The notes: a model not told the origin generated them from the letters alone. DNA of 64,000 bases from Actinomycetota bacterium (GCA_018268465.1 JAFDWN010000002.1:413043-477042), one strand, 5' to 3'. Shown: positions 1-8,558, counted from the stretch's first letter. Numbers and translations: made by a program.

Positions 1-40
1 CAGGAGCGAAGCGACTCGGGGTCCAACACAGCCGACAGCC

Positions 41-46
41 TACGAT
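41..46 (+). promoter_or_regulatory. putative -10 box of pmt, leaderless
   Basis: TACGAT matches the mycobacterial TAnnnT -10 pattern and ends 7 nt before the GTG start of the mannosyltransferase gene. That spacing would place the transcript start at or next to the start codon, and no Shine-Dalgarno sequence precedes the GTG. A leaderless transcript is an inference. Confidence 0.35.
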
Positions 47-53
47 CGCAGGC

Positions 54-1604
54 GTGACGGCCCCAGTTACCGAATCGCCCGCCCCCGGGCGCGCCGCCCC
101 CGTCATCAGTCCTGCGCCGCTGGTTCCCGTCGCCGACTTCGGACCGGTGGACCGGCTCCAGGGCTGGGCGATGACCGCGGTGATCACGGCGCTGGCGGCC
201 GTGACGCGGTTCCTCAACCTGGGCTCCCCCACCGATGGGGGCACCCCGATCTTCGACGAGAAGCACTACGCGCCGCAGGCCTGGCAGATGCTGCACAACG
301 GTGGCATCGAGGACAACCCGGGCTACGGGCTGGTCGTGCATCCGCCGGTGGGCAAACAGCTGATCGCGATCGGCGAGGCGCTGTTCGGCTATAACGGCCT
401 GGGCTGGCGGTTCGGCGGTGCGGTGTGCGGCGTGATCGTCGTGGCGCTGGTGTGCCGCATCGTCCGGCGGATCAGTCGCTCGACGCTGGTGGGTGGGATC
501 GCCGGGCTGCTACTCATCGCCGACGGCGTGGCCTTCGTCACCTCCCGGACCGCACTGCTGGACGGCTTCCTGACGCTGTTCGTGGTGGCGGCGTTCGGCG
601 CGCTGATCGTCGACCGCGACCAGGTGCGCGAACGAATGCACACGGCACTGCTGGAGGGCCGGATCGGCGAAACCCCGTGGGGGCCGCGACTGGGTGTGCG
701 GTGGTGGCGGTTCGGGGCCGGGGTGCTGCTCGGGCTGGCGTGCGGGACAAAGTGGTCGGGCCTGTACTTCGTGGTGTTCTTCGGGCTGATGACGCTCGCG
801 TTCGACGTGGCCGCACGCAGGCAGTACCGGGTGGCGCGGCCATGGCTGGGCACCCTGCGCCGGGACTTCGGCCCCGCGGTCTACGCGCTCGGCCTGATCC
901 CCTTCGCGGTCTACCTGGCGACGTATGCGGCGTGGTTCGCCTCCGAGACGGGGGTCGACCGCCACGCCGTCGGCCAGTCGGTCGGCGAGGACAGCGCGTG
1001 GCCGGTACCCGACGCGTTGCGGTCGCTGTGGCACTACACCTACGCGGCGTACCGCTTCCACGCCGGGCTGACCAACGCCGACGGCAACCACCACCCGTGG
1101 GAGTCGAAGCCGTGGACATGGCCGATGTCGTTGCGGCCCGTGCTGTACGCGATCGACAACCAGGACGTGGCCGGCTGCGGAGCGTCGTCCTGTGTGCGGG
1201 CGGTGATGCTGGTCGGCACGCCGGCGATGTGGTTCATCGCGGTGCCAGTATTGGGCTGGACGGTGTGGCGCAGCTTCGTCAAACGCGACTGGCGCTACGC
1301 GGCCATCCTCGTCGGTTACTCGGCCGGGTTCCTGCCGTGGTTCGCCGATATCGACCGGCAGATGTACTTCTTCTACGCCGCGACGATGGCGCCGTTCCTG
1401 ACGATGGCCATCGCGATGATTCTCGGCGACATCCTGCACGCACCCAACCAGAACGCCGAGCGCCGCACGCTGGGCCTGATGGTCGTGTGCTTCTATCTGG
1501 CGTTGGTCATCACGAATTTCGCGTGGATGTACCCGATCCTCACCGGTCTGCCGATCTCGCAGACGACGTGGAATCTGCAGATCTGGCTGCCGAGCTGGCG
1601 TTAG
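54..1604 (+). CDS. pmt: polyprenyl-phosphate-mannose: protein O-mannosyltransferase (Rv1002c type)
   Basis: This is an integral membrane GT39-family enzyme that transfers mannose from a polyprenyl carrier to Ser/Thr of proteins during Sec export. The 516 residues begin with a Pro/Ala-rich cytoplasmic tail. A first membrane segment follows (about 38-55), then an outer loop with the family's acidic pair Asp68-Glu69 in IFDEKHYAPQ. The rest alternates about ten hydrophobic segments with Arg/Trp-rich loops and ends in a short WLPSWR tail. Start is GTG at 54. Length and position next to arcA match M. tuberculosis Rv1002c, which anchors the synteny of the window. The stop codon is followed immediately by a very long perfect inverted repeat. 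Confidence 0.93.
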   Translation: MTAPVTESPAPGRAAPVISPAPLVPVADFGPVDRLQGWAMTAVITALAAVTRFLNLGSPTDGGTPIFDEKHYAPQAWQMLHNGGIEDNPGYGLVVHPPVGKQLIAIGEALFGYNGLGWRFGGAVCGVIVVALVCRIVRRISRSTLVGGIAGLLLIADGVAFVTSRTALLDGFLTLFVVAAFGALIVDRDQVRERMHTALLEGRIGETPWGPRLGVRWWRFGAGVLLGLACGTKWSGLYFVVFFGLMTLAFDVAARRQYRVARPWLGTLRRDFGPAVYALGLIPFAVYLATYAAWFASETGVDRHAVGQSVGEDSAWPVPDALRSLWHYTYAAYRFHAGLTNADGNHHPWESKPWTWPMSLRPVLYAIDNQDVAGCGASSCVRAVMLVGTPAMWFIAVPVLGWTVWRSFVKRDWRYAAILVGYSAGFLPWFADIDRQMYFFYAATMAPFLTMAIAMILGDILHAPNQNAERRTLGLMVVCFYLALVITNFAWMYPILTGLPISQTTWNLQIWLPSWR

Positions 1605-1687
1605 CCCCACCCTCCGCCGAACCAGAAGTCTGGGTCGCTTGGCGAGCCTGTAAGCGACCCAGACTTCTGGTTCGGCGGAGGGTGGGG
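1605..1687. repeat. 36-bp perfect inverted repeat (long hairpin) between pmt and a DUF559 gene
   Basis: Bases 1605-1640 and 1652-1687 are exact reverse complements (36 bp each) around an 11-nt loop. The repeat starts directly after the pmt stop codon. It could act as a terminator, but it is much longer than usual and has no T-tract. The inner 25 bases of the right arm (1653-1677) recur at 2627-2651 with one mismatch, just past the next gene. Confidence 0.85.
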
Positions 1688-1758
1688 GCGTCGCCGCCTG
1701 TGGATAACTCCGGCATGCGGCTCGGTGGCTGTCCGCCCGCCCGCCCACGATTCGGGCC

Positions 1759-2628
1759 ATGGGAACCATCTTCTTGGGCAGCGAAGCGCTGGCACGCGGC
1801 GAGATGACCCGCGGCAGACTCCGATGGAGTTATCAGGCGATCTATCCGGACGTCTACATGCCCCGGATCGCCGAACGGACGCTCTACACGAACACCGTCG
1901 GCGCCTGGTTGTGGTCGCGGCGTCGCGCGGTGATCACCGGGCGCGCCGCGGCGGCATTGCACGGCGCACGCTGGGTCGGCCACGACACCCCGGTCGAATT
2001 GATCTGGGACAACTGCCATCCGCCGCGTGGGATCGTCACCCGCGATGAACGCTTCACCTGCGACGAAGTCGTCGAATTCAACGGTATGGCCGTCGCCACC
2101 ATCCAGCGCACGGCGTTCGACCTGGGCCGGCACCTTCGCCGCGACCGTGCGGTCAGCCACCTCGACGCGCTGGCACGCGAGACCGGACTCGCCCGCGAAC
2201 ATGTTCTGCCGTTGACGGCCCTATACCGCGTGGCCCGCGGGGTGCGTCGGCTCGGCGAGGCGCTGGACTTGATGGATGCCGGCGCGCAGTCGCCGAAGGA
2301 GACCTGGTTGCGGCTTCTGCTGATCGACGCGGGGTTTCCCCGGCCAACCACCCAGATCCCGGTGATCGACGGCGGCTGCGAGCCGTTCGCGTTCCTGGAC
2401 ATGGGGTGGCGGGAGGCGATGATCGCGGTGGAGTACGACGGCGATCACCACCGGACCGTCCGCGCGCAGTTCACCTGGGACATCAAACGGCTGAGACGGC
2501 TGCAGGAATTGGGCTGGATCCACGTGCGCGTGATCGCCGAAGACCGCCCCGTCGACGTGCTGGACCGCGTGCGGCGGGCGTGGGCGCGCCGCGAGGCAGA
2601 AGGCTGGGTCGCTAAAACGCGCGCTTAG
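1759..2628 (+). CDS. DUF559 / AbiEi-like protein with PD-(D/E)XK nuclease-fold C-terminus
   Basis: This 289-residue protein belongs to an actinobacterial family often annotated 'DUF559, endonuclease domain' or 'AbiEi-type'. The N-terminal ~110 residues resemble the winged-helix part of AbiEi-like proteins (for example VITGRAAAALHGARW). The C-terminal ~100 residues have the Vsr/restriction-endonuclease-like layout: Glu in SPKETWLRLLL, Asp in FAFLDMGW, and Glu plus Asp in AVEYDGDHH. That arrangement suggests a metal-dependent nuclease, but activity is inferred. Start is ATG at 1759. The TAG stop lies inside a hairpin, and related repeats sit on both sides of the gene, so it looks like a bounded cassette. 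It could instead be a domesticated core gene. Confidence 0.7.
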   Translation: MGTIFLGSEALARGEMTRGRLRWSYQAIYPDVYMPRIAERTLYTNTVGAWLWSRRRAVITGRAAAALHGARWVGHDTPVELIWDNCHPPRGIVTRDERFTCDEVVEFNGMAVATIQRTAFDLGRHLRRDRAVSHLDALARETGLAREHVLPLTALYRVARGVRRLGEALDLMDAGAQSPKETWLRLLLIDAGFPRPTTQIPVIDGGCEPFAFLDMGWREAMIAVEYDGDHHRTVRAQFTWDIKRLRRLQELGWIHVRVIAEDRPVDVLDRVRRAWARREAEGWVAKTRA

Positions 2629-2651
2629 CGACCCGGACTTCTGGTTCGGCG
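2606..2651. repeat. hairpin plus second copy of the flanking repeat
   Basis: GGGTCGCTAA (2606-2615) and TTAGCGACCC (2625-2634) form a 10-bp stem over a 9-nt loop that contains the last codons of the DUF559 gene. The right arm continues into a 25-bp stretch (2627-2651) that matches 24 of 25 bases of 1653-1677. The gene is therefore flanked by direct copies of this module. A terminator role is possible. Confidence 0.75.
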
Positions 2652-2665
2652 AAAAGGGGGTGCGG

Positions 2666-3874
2666 TCAGAGGGGGTCGCGGGAGGCAGGGCAGGACATGC
2701 ACCGCGGGCCGCCGCGGCCGGTGCCCAGCTCCGAGGCCCCGATGGGCAGCACTTCGATACCCGAATCCATCAGCCGGGCATTCGTTTCCACATTGCGCTC
2801 GTAGGCGACCACTACGCCGGGCGCGACGGCCAGCGTGTTGTTGCCGTCATCCCACTGCTCGCGTTCGGCGGTGACCGGGTCCAGGCCGGTGTCGATCACC
2901 CGCAGCTGTTCGATGCCCATCGCGTCCGCGGCGGCCTGCACGAACGGCGCGGCGTCGGCGATCTTCACGCCGGCAGGGGTGCGGTGGATGGTGAACGCCG
3001 ACAACGAGTCGACGATGTTCGGGTACATCACCACGGCGTCGACGTCGACCATCGTGCACACCGTGTCCAGGTGCATCTGGGCGCGTTCCTGGGCGATCGG
3101 CACCGCGAGCACCGTATGGGCGAGGTCGTCGTCGAACAGGCTGCGGGCCAGCGCCTCCGCGCCGGCGGGCGTGGTGCGCTCACCGACCCCCACCGCCACC
3201 ACACCCGGCGCCAACAGCAGCACGTCACCGCCCTCCACCGGCGCCGACCGGGACTCATAGGCCCGTCGCACCCCGAGGAAGCGCGGGTGATGCGCGTAGA
3301 TCACGTCGGTCAGCGACGTCTCGCGCACCCGGGCGGGCAGCGCCAGCGACGTGATCGCCACCCGCGTGCCGATCCAGAACGACGAGTCCCTGGTGAACAG
3401 GAGATTGGGCAGCGGATCGATGACGAAGTCCCCGCCGTGATGCATCCGGCGCACCAGCGACAACTCACCCCCCGCGAGCGGGAGTTCGTTGAATGTCATG
3501 CCGGTCATCAGGATCCGCGCCAGCGGCTCGGGTTCCAGTGTCCGCAGGAAGGCCGAAAGCTCCTGCGCCAGCGGTACGCCCAGCCGGCGCGGGTCGACCG
3601 CCGCGGCGATGCCGTGCATCCGGGCCGCCCCGCTGTGGGAGAGGGCCTCGACGAGCAGATCACCCAGCAGCAGCACCTCGACCCCGCGTGATCGCAGCAC
3701 CTCGGCGAATGCGTCGTGTTCCTGCTGCGCCCTCGCGACCCACGGCAGCCCGTCGAACAGCAAGGCATCGTTGTTGCGCGGTGTCAGCCGCTGCAGCTCG
3801 GCGCCGGGGCGATGCAGGATCGCGACCCGCAGCGTGCCGACCTCGGAGTTGGAGCCCAGCACGATGTCAGTCAC
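2666..3874 (-). CDS. arcA: arginine deiminase
   Basis: This cytosolic enzyme hydrolyses L-arginine to citrulline and ammonia, the first step of the arginine deiminase route. The 402 residues show the expected motifs: FTRDSSFW with the substrate-binding Arg/Asp, [10 protein letters not shown] with the catalytic His, and the nucleophile near the C-terminus, Cys392 in [12 protein letters not shown] at 3874 is preferred because [16 protein letters not shown] matches the family N-terminus. An in-frame GTG at 3901 would overlap the SoxR-type palindrome. Divergent from soxR. No arcB, arcC or arcD is in the window, so it acts alone here, as in M. tuberculosis (Rv1001). Confidence 0.93.
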   Translation of the reverse strand: MTDIVLGSNSEVGTLRVAILHRPGAELQRLTPRNNDALLFDGLPWVARAQQEHDAFAEVLRSRGVEVLLLGDLLVEALSHSGAARMHGIAAAVDPRRLGVPLAQELSAFLRTLEPEPLARILMTGMTFNELPLAGGELSLVRRMHHGGDFVIDPLPNLLFTRDSSFWIGTRVAITSLALPARVRETSLTDVIYAHHPRFLGVRRAYESRSAPVEGGDVLLLAPGVVAVGVGERTTPAGAEALARSLFDDDLAHTVLAVPIAQERAQMHLDTVCTMVDVDAVVMYPNIVDSLSAFTIHRTPAGVKIADAAPFVQAAADAMGIEQLRVIDTGLDPVTAEREQWDDGNNTLAVAPGVVVAYERNVETNARLMDSGIEVLPIGASELGTGRGGPRCMSCPASRDPL

Positions 3875-3900
3875 ATCTAGCACCGTAGCGCCCCGGCTCA

Positions 3901-3918
3901 CCTCAACTATTGTTCAGG
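3901..3918. promoter_or_regulatory. putative SoxR box between arcA and soxR
   Basis: CCTCAACTATTGTTCAGG is an imperfect 18-bp palindrome very close to the classical SoxR operator CCTCAAG...CTTGAGG. It ends 4 bp before the soxR ATG and begins 27 bp upstream of the arcA GTG. Binding and autoregulation are inferred. Confidence 0.55.
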
Positions 3919-3921
3919 TCT

Positions 3922-4353
3922 ATGGAGACGCGCGAGCTGACCCCCGGAGAGATGGCGCGCCGCAGCGGGGTGGCCGTGTCGGCATTGCACTTCTACGAGC
4001 GCGAGGGCCTGATCCGCAGCAGGCGGACGTCGGGCAATCAGCGCCGCTACGCCCGCGAGACCCTGCGGCGTGTCGCGTTCATCCGGATGTCGCAACGTCT
4101 GGGAATCCCGCTGGCACGCATCAGTGAGGCGCTGGCGACCCTGCCCACCGATCGTGTGCCGACGAGTAAGGACTGGGCCCGGCTGTCCGCGGGGTGGCGT
4201 GAGGACCTCGACGACCGCATCCTGCACCTGCAACGGCTGCGCGACAATCTCGCCGGCTGCATCGGCTGTGGCTGCTTGAGCCTGAAGACCTGCGCCCTGT
4301 CCAACCCCGCCGACGTGCTCTCCGAACACGGCCCCGGCGCGGTGCGTCTCTGA
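3922..4353 (+). CDS. soxR: redox-sensitive MerR-family regulator SoxR
   Basis: This 143-residue MerR-type activator has the winged-helix HTH at 7-50 ([20 protein letters not shown]), a dimerisation helix, and a four-cysteine [2Fe-2S] motif [12 protein letters not shown] (Cys113, 116, 118, 124). In known SoxR proteins oxidation of that cluster by redox-cycling compounds switches transcription on. ATG at 3922 is chosen; a TTG four codons upstream lies inside the palindromic operator. Actinobacterial SoxR usually controls a few oxidoreductase or export genes. Here the only obvious candidates are itself, arcA and the following AlkB-like gene. Confidence 0.9.
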   Translation: METRELTPGEMARRSGVAVSALHFYEREGLIRSRRTSGNQRRYARETLRRVAFIRMSQRLGIPLARISEALATLPTDRVPTSKDWARLSAGWREDLDDRILHLQRLRDNLAGCIGCGCLSLKTCALSNPADVLSEHGPGAVRL

Positions 4354-4373
4354 TTCTTCGAACGCCTGTGCGA

Positions 4374-4379
4374 TACACT
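4374..4379 (+). promoter_or_regulatory. putative -10 box of the AlkB-like gene
   Basis: TACACT fits the mycobacterial -10 pattern and ends 7 nt before the ATG at 4387. This again suggests a leaderless or nearly leaderless transcript. There is no clear Shine-Dalgarno. Confidence 0.3.
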
Positions 4380-4386
4380 GGCGTTC

Positions 4387-4983
4387 ATGGAGCTGGCGTT
4401 ACAGTGCTCTCTGTTCGACCACGCCGAACGCCGCCAGCTCGGCAACGGCGCGTGGGTCGAGGTGCGGTCGGGCTGGTTGACCGATGCCGACACGCTCTTC
4501 GAGGAGCTGCGGGATGTCATTCCGTGGCGGGCCGAACGCCGCGAGATGTACCAGCGGGTGCTCGATGTGCCGCGGCTGGTCAGCTTCCACCACCTGGGCG
4601 ACGAGCCGGTCCCGCATCCGCGCCTCAAACAGATCCGCAGGCGACTCAACGACACCTACGGACGCGAACTCGGCGAGCAGTTCACCACGGCCGGCCTGTG
4701 CCTCTACCGTGACGGCAACGACAGCGTGGCCTGGCACGGCGACACCATCGGCCGGTCCAGCACCGAGGACACGATGGTCGCCATCGTCGGACTCGGCGCC
4801 ACCCGGGTGTTCGCGTTGCGTCCACGCGGCGGCGGCCGCTCCGTACGGATGCAGCACCGCCATGGCGACCTGCTGGTCATGGGCGGCTCCTGCCAGCGCA
4901 CGTGGGAACACGCCATCCCCAAAACCAGCAGGCAGGTCGGCCCGCGGATCAGCATTCAGTTCCGCCCGCACGACGTGCGCTGA
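4387..4983 (+). CDS. AlkB-like Fe(II)/2-oxoglutarate dioxygenase (alkylation repair)
   Basis: A 198-residue member of the AlkB superfamily that oxidatively removes alkyl groups from nucleic-acid bases. Iron ligands are visible as His117 and Asp119 (AWHGDT) and His175 (WEHAIPK). The 2-oxoglutarate-binding arginine is Arg187 in GPRISIQFR, with Arg193 following. LYRDGNDSVAWHGD is the standard ligand-loop sequence. It corresponds by position and length to M. tuberculosis Rv1000c. It meets the lipoprotein gene tail to tail with 1 bp between stops. No ada-type gene is nearby. Confidence 0.88.
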   Translation: MELALQCSLFDHAERRQLGNGAWVEVRSGWLTDADTLFEELRDVIPWRAERREMYQRVLDVPRLVSFHHLGDEPVPHPRLKQIRRRLNDTYGRELGEQFTTAGLCLYRDGNDSVAWHGDTIGRSSTEDTMVAIVGLGATRVFALRPRGGGRSVRMQHRHGDLLVMGGSCQRTWEHAIPKTSRQVGPRISIQFRPHDVR

Positions 4984-4984
4984 G

Positions 4985-5668
4985 TCAGCCCTTCACGGCG
5001 GCCACCGCCGCGGTGAGCAGGTCCCGCGCACGTTGGGTGTCGACCGGCGTCACCGGCTTATCCGGCACCACCAGCGGATTGGCCGTGACGATCACCAGGA
5101 ACGGGCCGAAGGCGGCGACGTAGTTGTACAACTCGCCGGTGCGCGGTGCGCCGTCGACGGTCGTGTGCACCACCCGGTGCGAACCCGTGGTGCGGACCCC
5201 GCCGCCGATGTCGGGCGATTCCACGGCCTCGACGAGTCCGCGGATCGGCCCGCCGGTGAACGCGACCTTGCGGCAGGCCTCGCCAGGATCGTCGAGCGGG
5301 ACGGGTTCGGAGGTCTCGACGGCGATGGTGATGAAGCGGTTGCCCTCGCCCTCGGCCGTGGTGGCGGCCATATTGCCCTTCAGGCCGGGCGGGAAGGCCT
5401 GTCCCGTGGCGAACTTCGCGCAGTCGGCGGGGTCGAACGTGACGCCGGGCGGGACGGGCTGCGCCGCCAGGAAGCGCGGATCGATCCCCGTCGGGCCGAC
5501 CTCGGTGACCTGGAACTGCGGCCCGAAGCTCGACTTCACCTGCGCGACATTGGCGATATTGGCCCGCGAGTAGTCCGGTTCGGCGGGCTGACCTGCCGCG
5601 CACGCGGTCAGCGTCAGGACGGCGGCGACGGCGGCGCAGCAGGCTCTGCGGTTGAACACCGGCGTCAA
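4985..5668 (-). CDS. DUF5642-type mycobacterial lipoprotein
   Basis: A 227-residue protein with a charged N-terminus, a hydrophobic stretch and a lipobox (LTLTAC, Cys about 23), followed by a Gly/Pro-rich linker. It is predicted to be lipid-anchored on the outer face of the cytoplasmic membrane. The rest is a single domain with two more cysteines (DPADCAKF, GEACRKV) that could form a disulfide. Start is TTG at 5668; GTG at 5659 would also retain the signal. The next gene encodes a homologue, so the two look like a tandem duplication. Position suggests the Rv0999 equivalent. Function is unknown. Confidence 0.75.
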   Translation of the reverse strand: MTPVFNRRACCAAVAAVLTLTACAAGQPAEPDYSRANIANVAQVKSSFGPQFQVTEVGPTGIDPRFLAAQPVPPGVTFDPADCAKFATGQAFPPGLKGNMAATTAEGEGNRFITIAVETSEPVPLDDPGEACRKVAFTGGPIRGLVEAVESPDIGGGVRTTGSHRVVHTTVDGAPRTGELYNYVAAFGPFLVIVTANPLVVPDKPVTPVDTQRARDLLTAAVAAVKG

Positions 5669-5687
5669 TGTACCCGCCGGTGCGAGC

Positions 5688-6356
5688 TCAGCTCCGTAAC
5701 GCCGACACCGTTTTCACCAGAAGTTCCGCCGCGAAGTCCTGTCCGAGTGGCGGATTCGGCGAGCCGGGGTCGGTGACCACGGTGACGAACACGACGTGGT
5801 CGGCGAGGTCGGCGCGGAACGTGTCGGCGTGTGACCGCGTCTCGGTGCCGCCCTCGACGACGGTGGTCGCTGCGGTGGACATCCCGGTCGTGGCGGCGTC
5901 GGCGACCGCGGGACCGGCGAGCAGGGTGACCGTCGCGCTGGTGTGTCCGGAGGACAGCGCCCACTGCGCGCAGCGGTCGACGAGCGCGGGATCGGGCGGC
6001 GAGCCGGCGCTCACCGCGACGTAGACGATCCCGCCGGGCCCCGAGCCCGACCAGCCGCGTGTGGTGGCCGGATCGGCCACCGGGTCGGCGAGTGCCGCAC
6101 ACTCCGCGGGGTCGGCGGCCCAGTCACCGCCGAAGCCCCACAGGGTCACCGGTGTGGCCCCGTCGCCGAGGCCGGCCACCTCGTAGCCACCCGGCAGTTC
6201 GGTGCGGACGCGATCGATTCTGGCGGGATTCACCGGCGCGGCGGGGTCCGTCGCGGCCGGGACGCCCGGGGCGGTGGTCGGCGACGGGCCATCCGCCGGC
6301 GCCGCGCATGCGGCCAAGACGAACGCGGCCGTCACACCCGCGGCGAACACGCGCAC
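5688..6356 (-). CDS. second DUF5642-type lipoprotein (tandem paralogue)
   Basis: 222 residues with a signal peptide ending in the lipobox LAAC (Cys about 17) and then a Pro/Thr/Ala-rich linker. The core resembles the adjacent lipoprotein: a DPAECAALADP stretch aligns with DPADCAKFATG, and VDRCAQWA with GEACRKVAF. It starts at GTG 6356 and ends 19 bp before the next start, so the two are probably cotranscribed in the order 6356 to 4985. Function is unknown. Confidence 0.75.
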   Translation of the reverse strand: MRVFAAGVTAAFVLAACAAPADGPSPTTAPGVPAATDPAAPVNPARIDRVRTELPGGYEVAGLGDGATPVTLWGFGGDWAADPAECAALADPVADPATTRGWSGSGPGGIVYVAVSAGSPPDPALVDRCAQWALSSGHTSATVTLLAGPAVADAATTGMSTAATTVVEGGTETRSHADTFRADLADHVVFVTVVTDPGSPNPPLGQDFAAELLVKTVSALRS

Positions 6357-6429
6357 TCGGTGTTGATATCACAGCGGCGACGCAAACCCGGGCGGTCGCC
6401 CGCCGTGTCACCGACATATTCCCGGCGCC

Positions 6430-6648
6430 TTGTCCCGCCCTCGGGAGCGGGGTCGGCAGGCGGTTGTCGACGCGCCCGAACACGACGGCTACACCGTCGT
6501 GGTGGACAAACTCGGCACCGCGGCGTCGGCTGACTGCACCGTCGATTCGGTGCGATCCGGGCAAGCGATGAACCAGCTGGTGCAGTTCGGACCGGAGCAC
6601 TTGAACCAACTCGTCGACCAGACCGTGTACCTGACGGCGAAATGCTGA
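6430..6648 (+). pseudogene. remnant of a small secreted protein, paralogue of the next gene
   Basis: The frame encodes about 72 residues. From DGYTVVVDKLGTAASADCTV onward it parallels the downstream protein (GYQVIVNRVGTAAPDNCTV...). It lacks the signal peptide and starts only at a TTG. The upstream 70 bp contain no in-frame leader, so it is probably a 5'-truncated duplicate, though a translated fragment is not excluded. Confidence 0.45.
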
Positions 6649-6701
6649 CATACGGCAGGCGCAACCTCTTCTGCCGTAAGGATTCTCGAAAGGTATACGC
6701 A

Positions 6702-7007
6702 ATGAGGCTTGTCTTCGGAACCGTCGCGGCGACAGTCGCCGTCGCCAGCGCACTTGGCATGGCGGGCAATGCGACCGCGGCACCGTCGGGCGCACCGTCG
6801 GTGGACACCACCGTGAACCAGCTACGCGCGCAGGGCTACCAGGTGATCGTCAACCGGGTCGGCACCGCAGCACCGGACAACTGCACGGTCCGGGCAGTCC
6901 GCCCGGGCCAGACCTTCTCCCGAACCGATTCGGGAGCGCCAGGGGCAGGCAACGATCTCGTCACGACGATCACGAACAAATCCGTCTTCGTCGACGTGAT
7001 CTGTTGA
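6702..7007 (+). CDS. small secreted protein of unknown function
   Basis: 101 residues with a clear Sec signal peptide (MRLVFGTVAATVAVASALG, cleavage likely after NATAA) and a short mature domain with two cysteines (DNCTV and a C-terminal VIC) that could form a disulfide. An upstream in-frame ATG at 6642 gives no signal peptide, and AAAGG precedes the ATG at 6702. The mature part is duplicated in the truncated frame upstream. The VxxVRPGQ wording is faintly PASTA-like, but I do not assign a family. Confidence 0.65.
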   Translation: MRLVFGTVAATVAVASALGMAGNATAAPSGAPSVDTTVNQLRAQGYQVIVNRVGTAAPDNCTVRAVRPGQTFSRTDSGAPGAGNDLVTTITNKSVFVDVIC

Positions 7008-7028
7008 TCCACCGCTGTCACGTGTGGA

Positions 7029-8558
7029 TCAGGCCGCGTCCTTGTCACCCGCGGTCTTCGGCTGGTCTGCACCGCCGGATTCACCCGTCTCGGAAGCCTT
7101 GGGCCGCTGCCCGGTCAGGGTGTCGATAACCCGCTTGAGCGGACGGTCCCCCGCGGGCCGCGACAGCGACACCGTGGGCCGATCAAAGGTGATGGGTCCA
7201 CGCACCTTGGGACGCAAGGGCTTCGGGCGTTTGGGCGTCGGCGCGGCAGGGGTGTCCGTCCCGTCGGCGGCCGACCCCGTTTGCGGATCGTCCTGCTCAT
7301 CGACGTCGGCGTCGAGCCGCTGGACACCCGGTGTGGGTTCGCCGACCGGTTGCGGTGTCGAAAGGTCCTGAGCGAGCGTGGTTTCGGACTCGCGGTGGCC
7401 GAGAGACGTCAGTGTTCCTGCCGGTTGCGGGCTCGTCGTCTGCCCCAGCGGGATGAACCCGGGGGGCAGGCCGGCCAGGTCCGCGTCGTCACCGCCGACT
7501 CCGTAGGGACCCGACGGCTGGGTCCCGAGCGGTCGTCCCATCCCCATGTCCTGAGCAGCGTCGTCGAGACCGACCGGGATCGACAGCGCGAGGTTCACGG
7601 TCAGCTTTACCGGATTGTTGACGGGGATGAGATAGGCCGTGGTCGGCACACCCGGATTGATGTCACGGCGGTAGCCCGCCTCGATCATCACGCGCAGCGG
7701 CTCGTCGACGGCGAGCAGAATCGGTTTCGGGACACCGATCTGCTCCAGCGGCATCAGCAGCGGCACGATGTCGGTGCCGATGACGTAGTAGTCGGTATCG
7801 CCGTAGGAACCCTGTTCGATGAGTTCGGGATCGGTCAGGTTCGGGTAGGTGCCGTGCAGGTAGGCGATGCCCAACAGCGCGTTGCCGACGGCGAGCAGGT
7901 TGCCCGGGTAGATCGGGAAGTCCGACCAGCCGTCGTGGATGAAGGTGATGTCCTTGGTGTCCAGGGCGTGATCGCCGGGGTCACCGGGGTTCTCGGGACT
8001 GTCCGTCGGGGTGCTGCCGTCGAAGGACACCCCCAGGATCGGGATGTACAGACCCTTGAACCGCTCCAGGATTCCGCCGTTGCCCTTGTTGACATTGGAA
8101 ACCAGCACGAAGCTGATCGTCGGGTAGCTGTCGAAGTCGGTGCCGTGCTCTTCGATGAGTCCGCGCTTGGTGATCGAGGCGATCCGGGTGCTCTGCGAAT
8201 AGCCCAGGACGACCAGGTTGTCGCGGCCCTGGATGGCGTTGCCGAGGGATCCCACGCCTTCGGACACCGACTCGTCGAAGGTCAGCGTGCTGCCGTCGAG
8301 CGGCCAGAACTGCTCGGGGGTGTAGACGCCCTCCGGAGAGCCCGCGACGGTGAAGAACGGCGTGATGTAGTTGGTGGTCTGACCGCCCAGATAGGGCTGG
8401 GTGGGCGAGGGATTGCCCGTCCCGCCCATGATGAGCGCCGCCGTGGTGGTCGCGACGACCAGCGAGACCAGGGACGCCATCGTGCCCGAGACCGCCAGCA
8501 GGACAACCCCCGCCATGGCGAGGAGGACAACCGTCAGCGAACGCCAGGTCGCACGCAT
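7029..8558 (-). CDS. PE-PPE domain serine hydrolase, membrane-anchored (Chp1/Chp2-like)
   Basis: 509 residues. An N-terminal hydrophobic anchor (about 8-45) is followed by a PE-PPE C-terminal-type alpha/beta-hydrolase domain with the nucleophile elbow GYSQS (Ser121). A long Pro/Asp/Lys-rich tail of about 150 residues follows. Family members such as Chp1 and Chp2 of M. tuberculosis act as acyltransferases on trehalose lipids at the cell surface, and other PE-PPE domains are esterases; which applies here cannot be read from sequence. There is no PE or PPE N-terminal domain. It stands alone, with no pks, papA or mmpL gene nearby. Start is ATG at 8558. Confidence 0.8.
   Translation of the reverse strand: MRATWRSLTVVLLAMAGVVLLAVSGTMASLVSLVVATTTAALIMGGTGNPSPTQPYLGGQTTNYITPFFTVAGSPEGVYTPEQFWPLDGSTLTFDESVSEGVGSLGNAIQGRDNLVVLGYSQSTRIASITKRGLIEEHGTDFDSYPTISFVLVSNVNKGNGGILERFKGLYIPILGVSFDGSTPTDSPENPGDPGDHALDTKDITFIHDGWSDFPIYPGNLLAVGNALLGIAYLHGTYPNLTDPELIEQGSYGDTDYYVIGTDIVPLLMPLEQIGVPKPILLAVDEPLRVMIEAGYRRDINPGVPTTAYLIPVNNPVKLTVNLALSIPVGLDDAAQDMGMGRPLGTQPSGPYGVGGDDADLAGLPPGFIPLGQTTSPQPAGTLTSLGHRESETTLAQDLSTPQPVGEPTPGVQRLDADVDEQDDPQTGSAADGTDTPAAPTPKRPKPLRPKVRGPITFDRPTVSLSRPAGDRPLKRVIDTLTGQRPKASETGESGGADQPKTAGDKDAA

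Noticed and set aside
1601-1795. Short frames crossing the 36-bp inverted repeat
   Set aside because: They only translate the repeat arms and end in flanking genes; the DNA structure is the feature, not a peptide.
2660-3691. 343-codon plus-strand frame opposite arcA
   Set aside because: Antisense shadow of arcA with biased composition.
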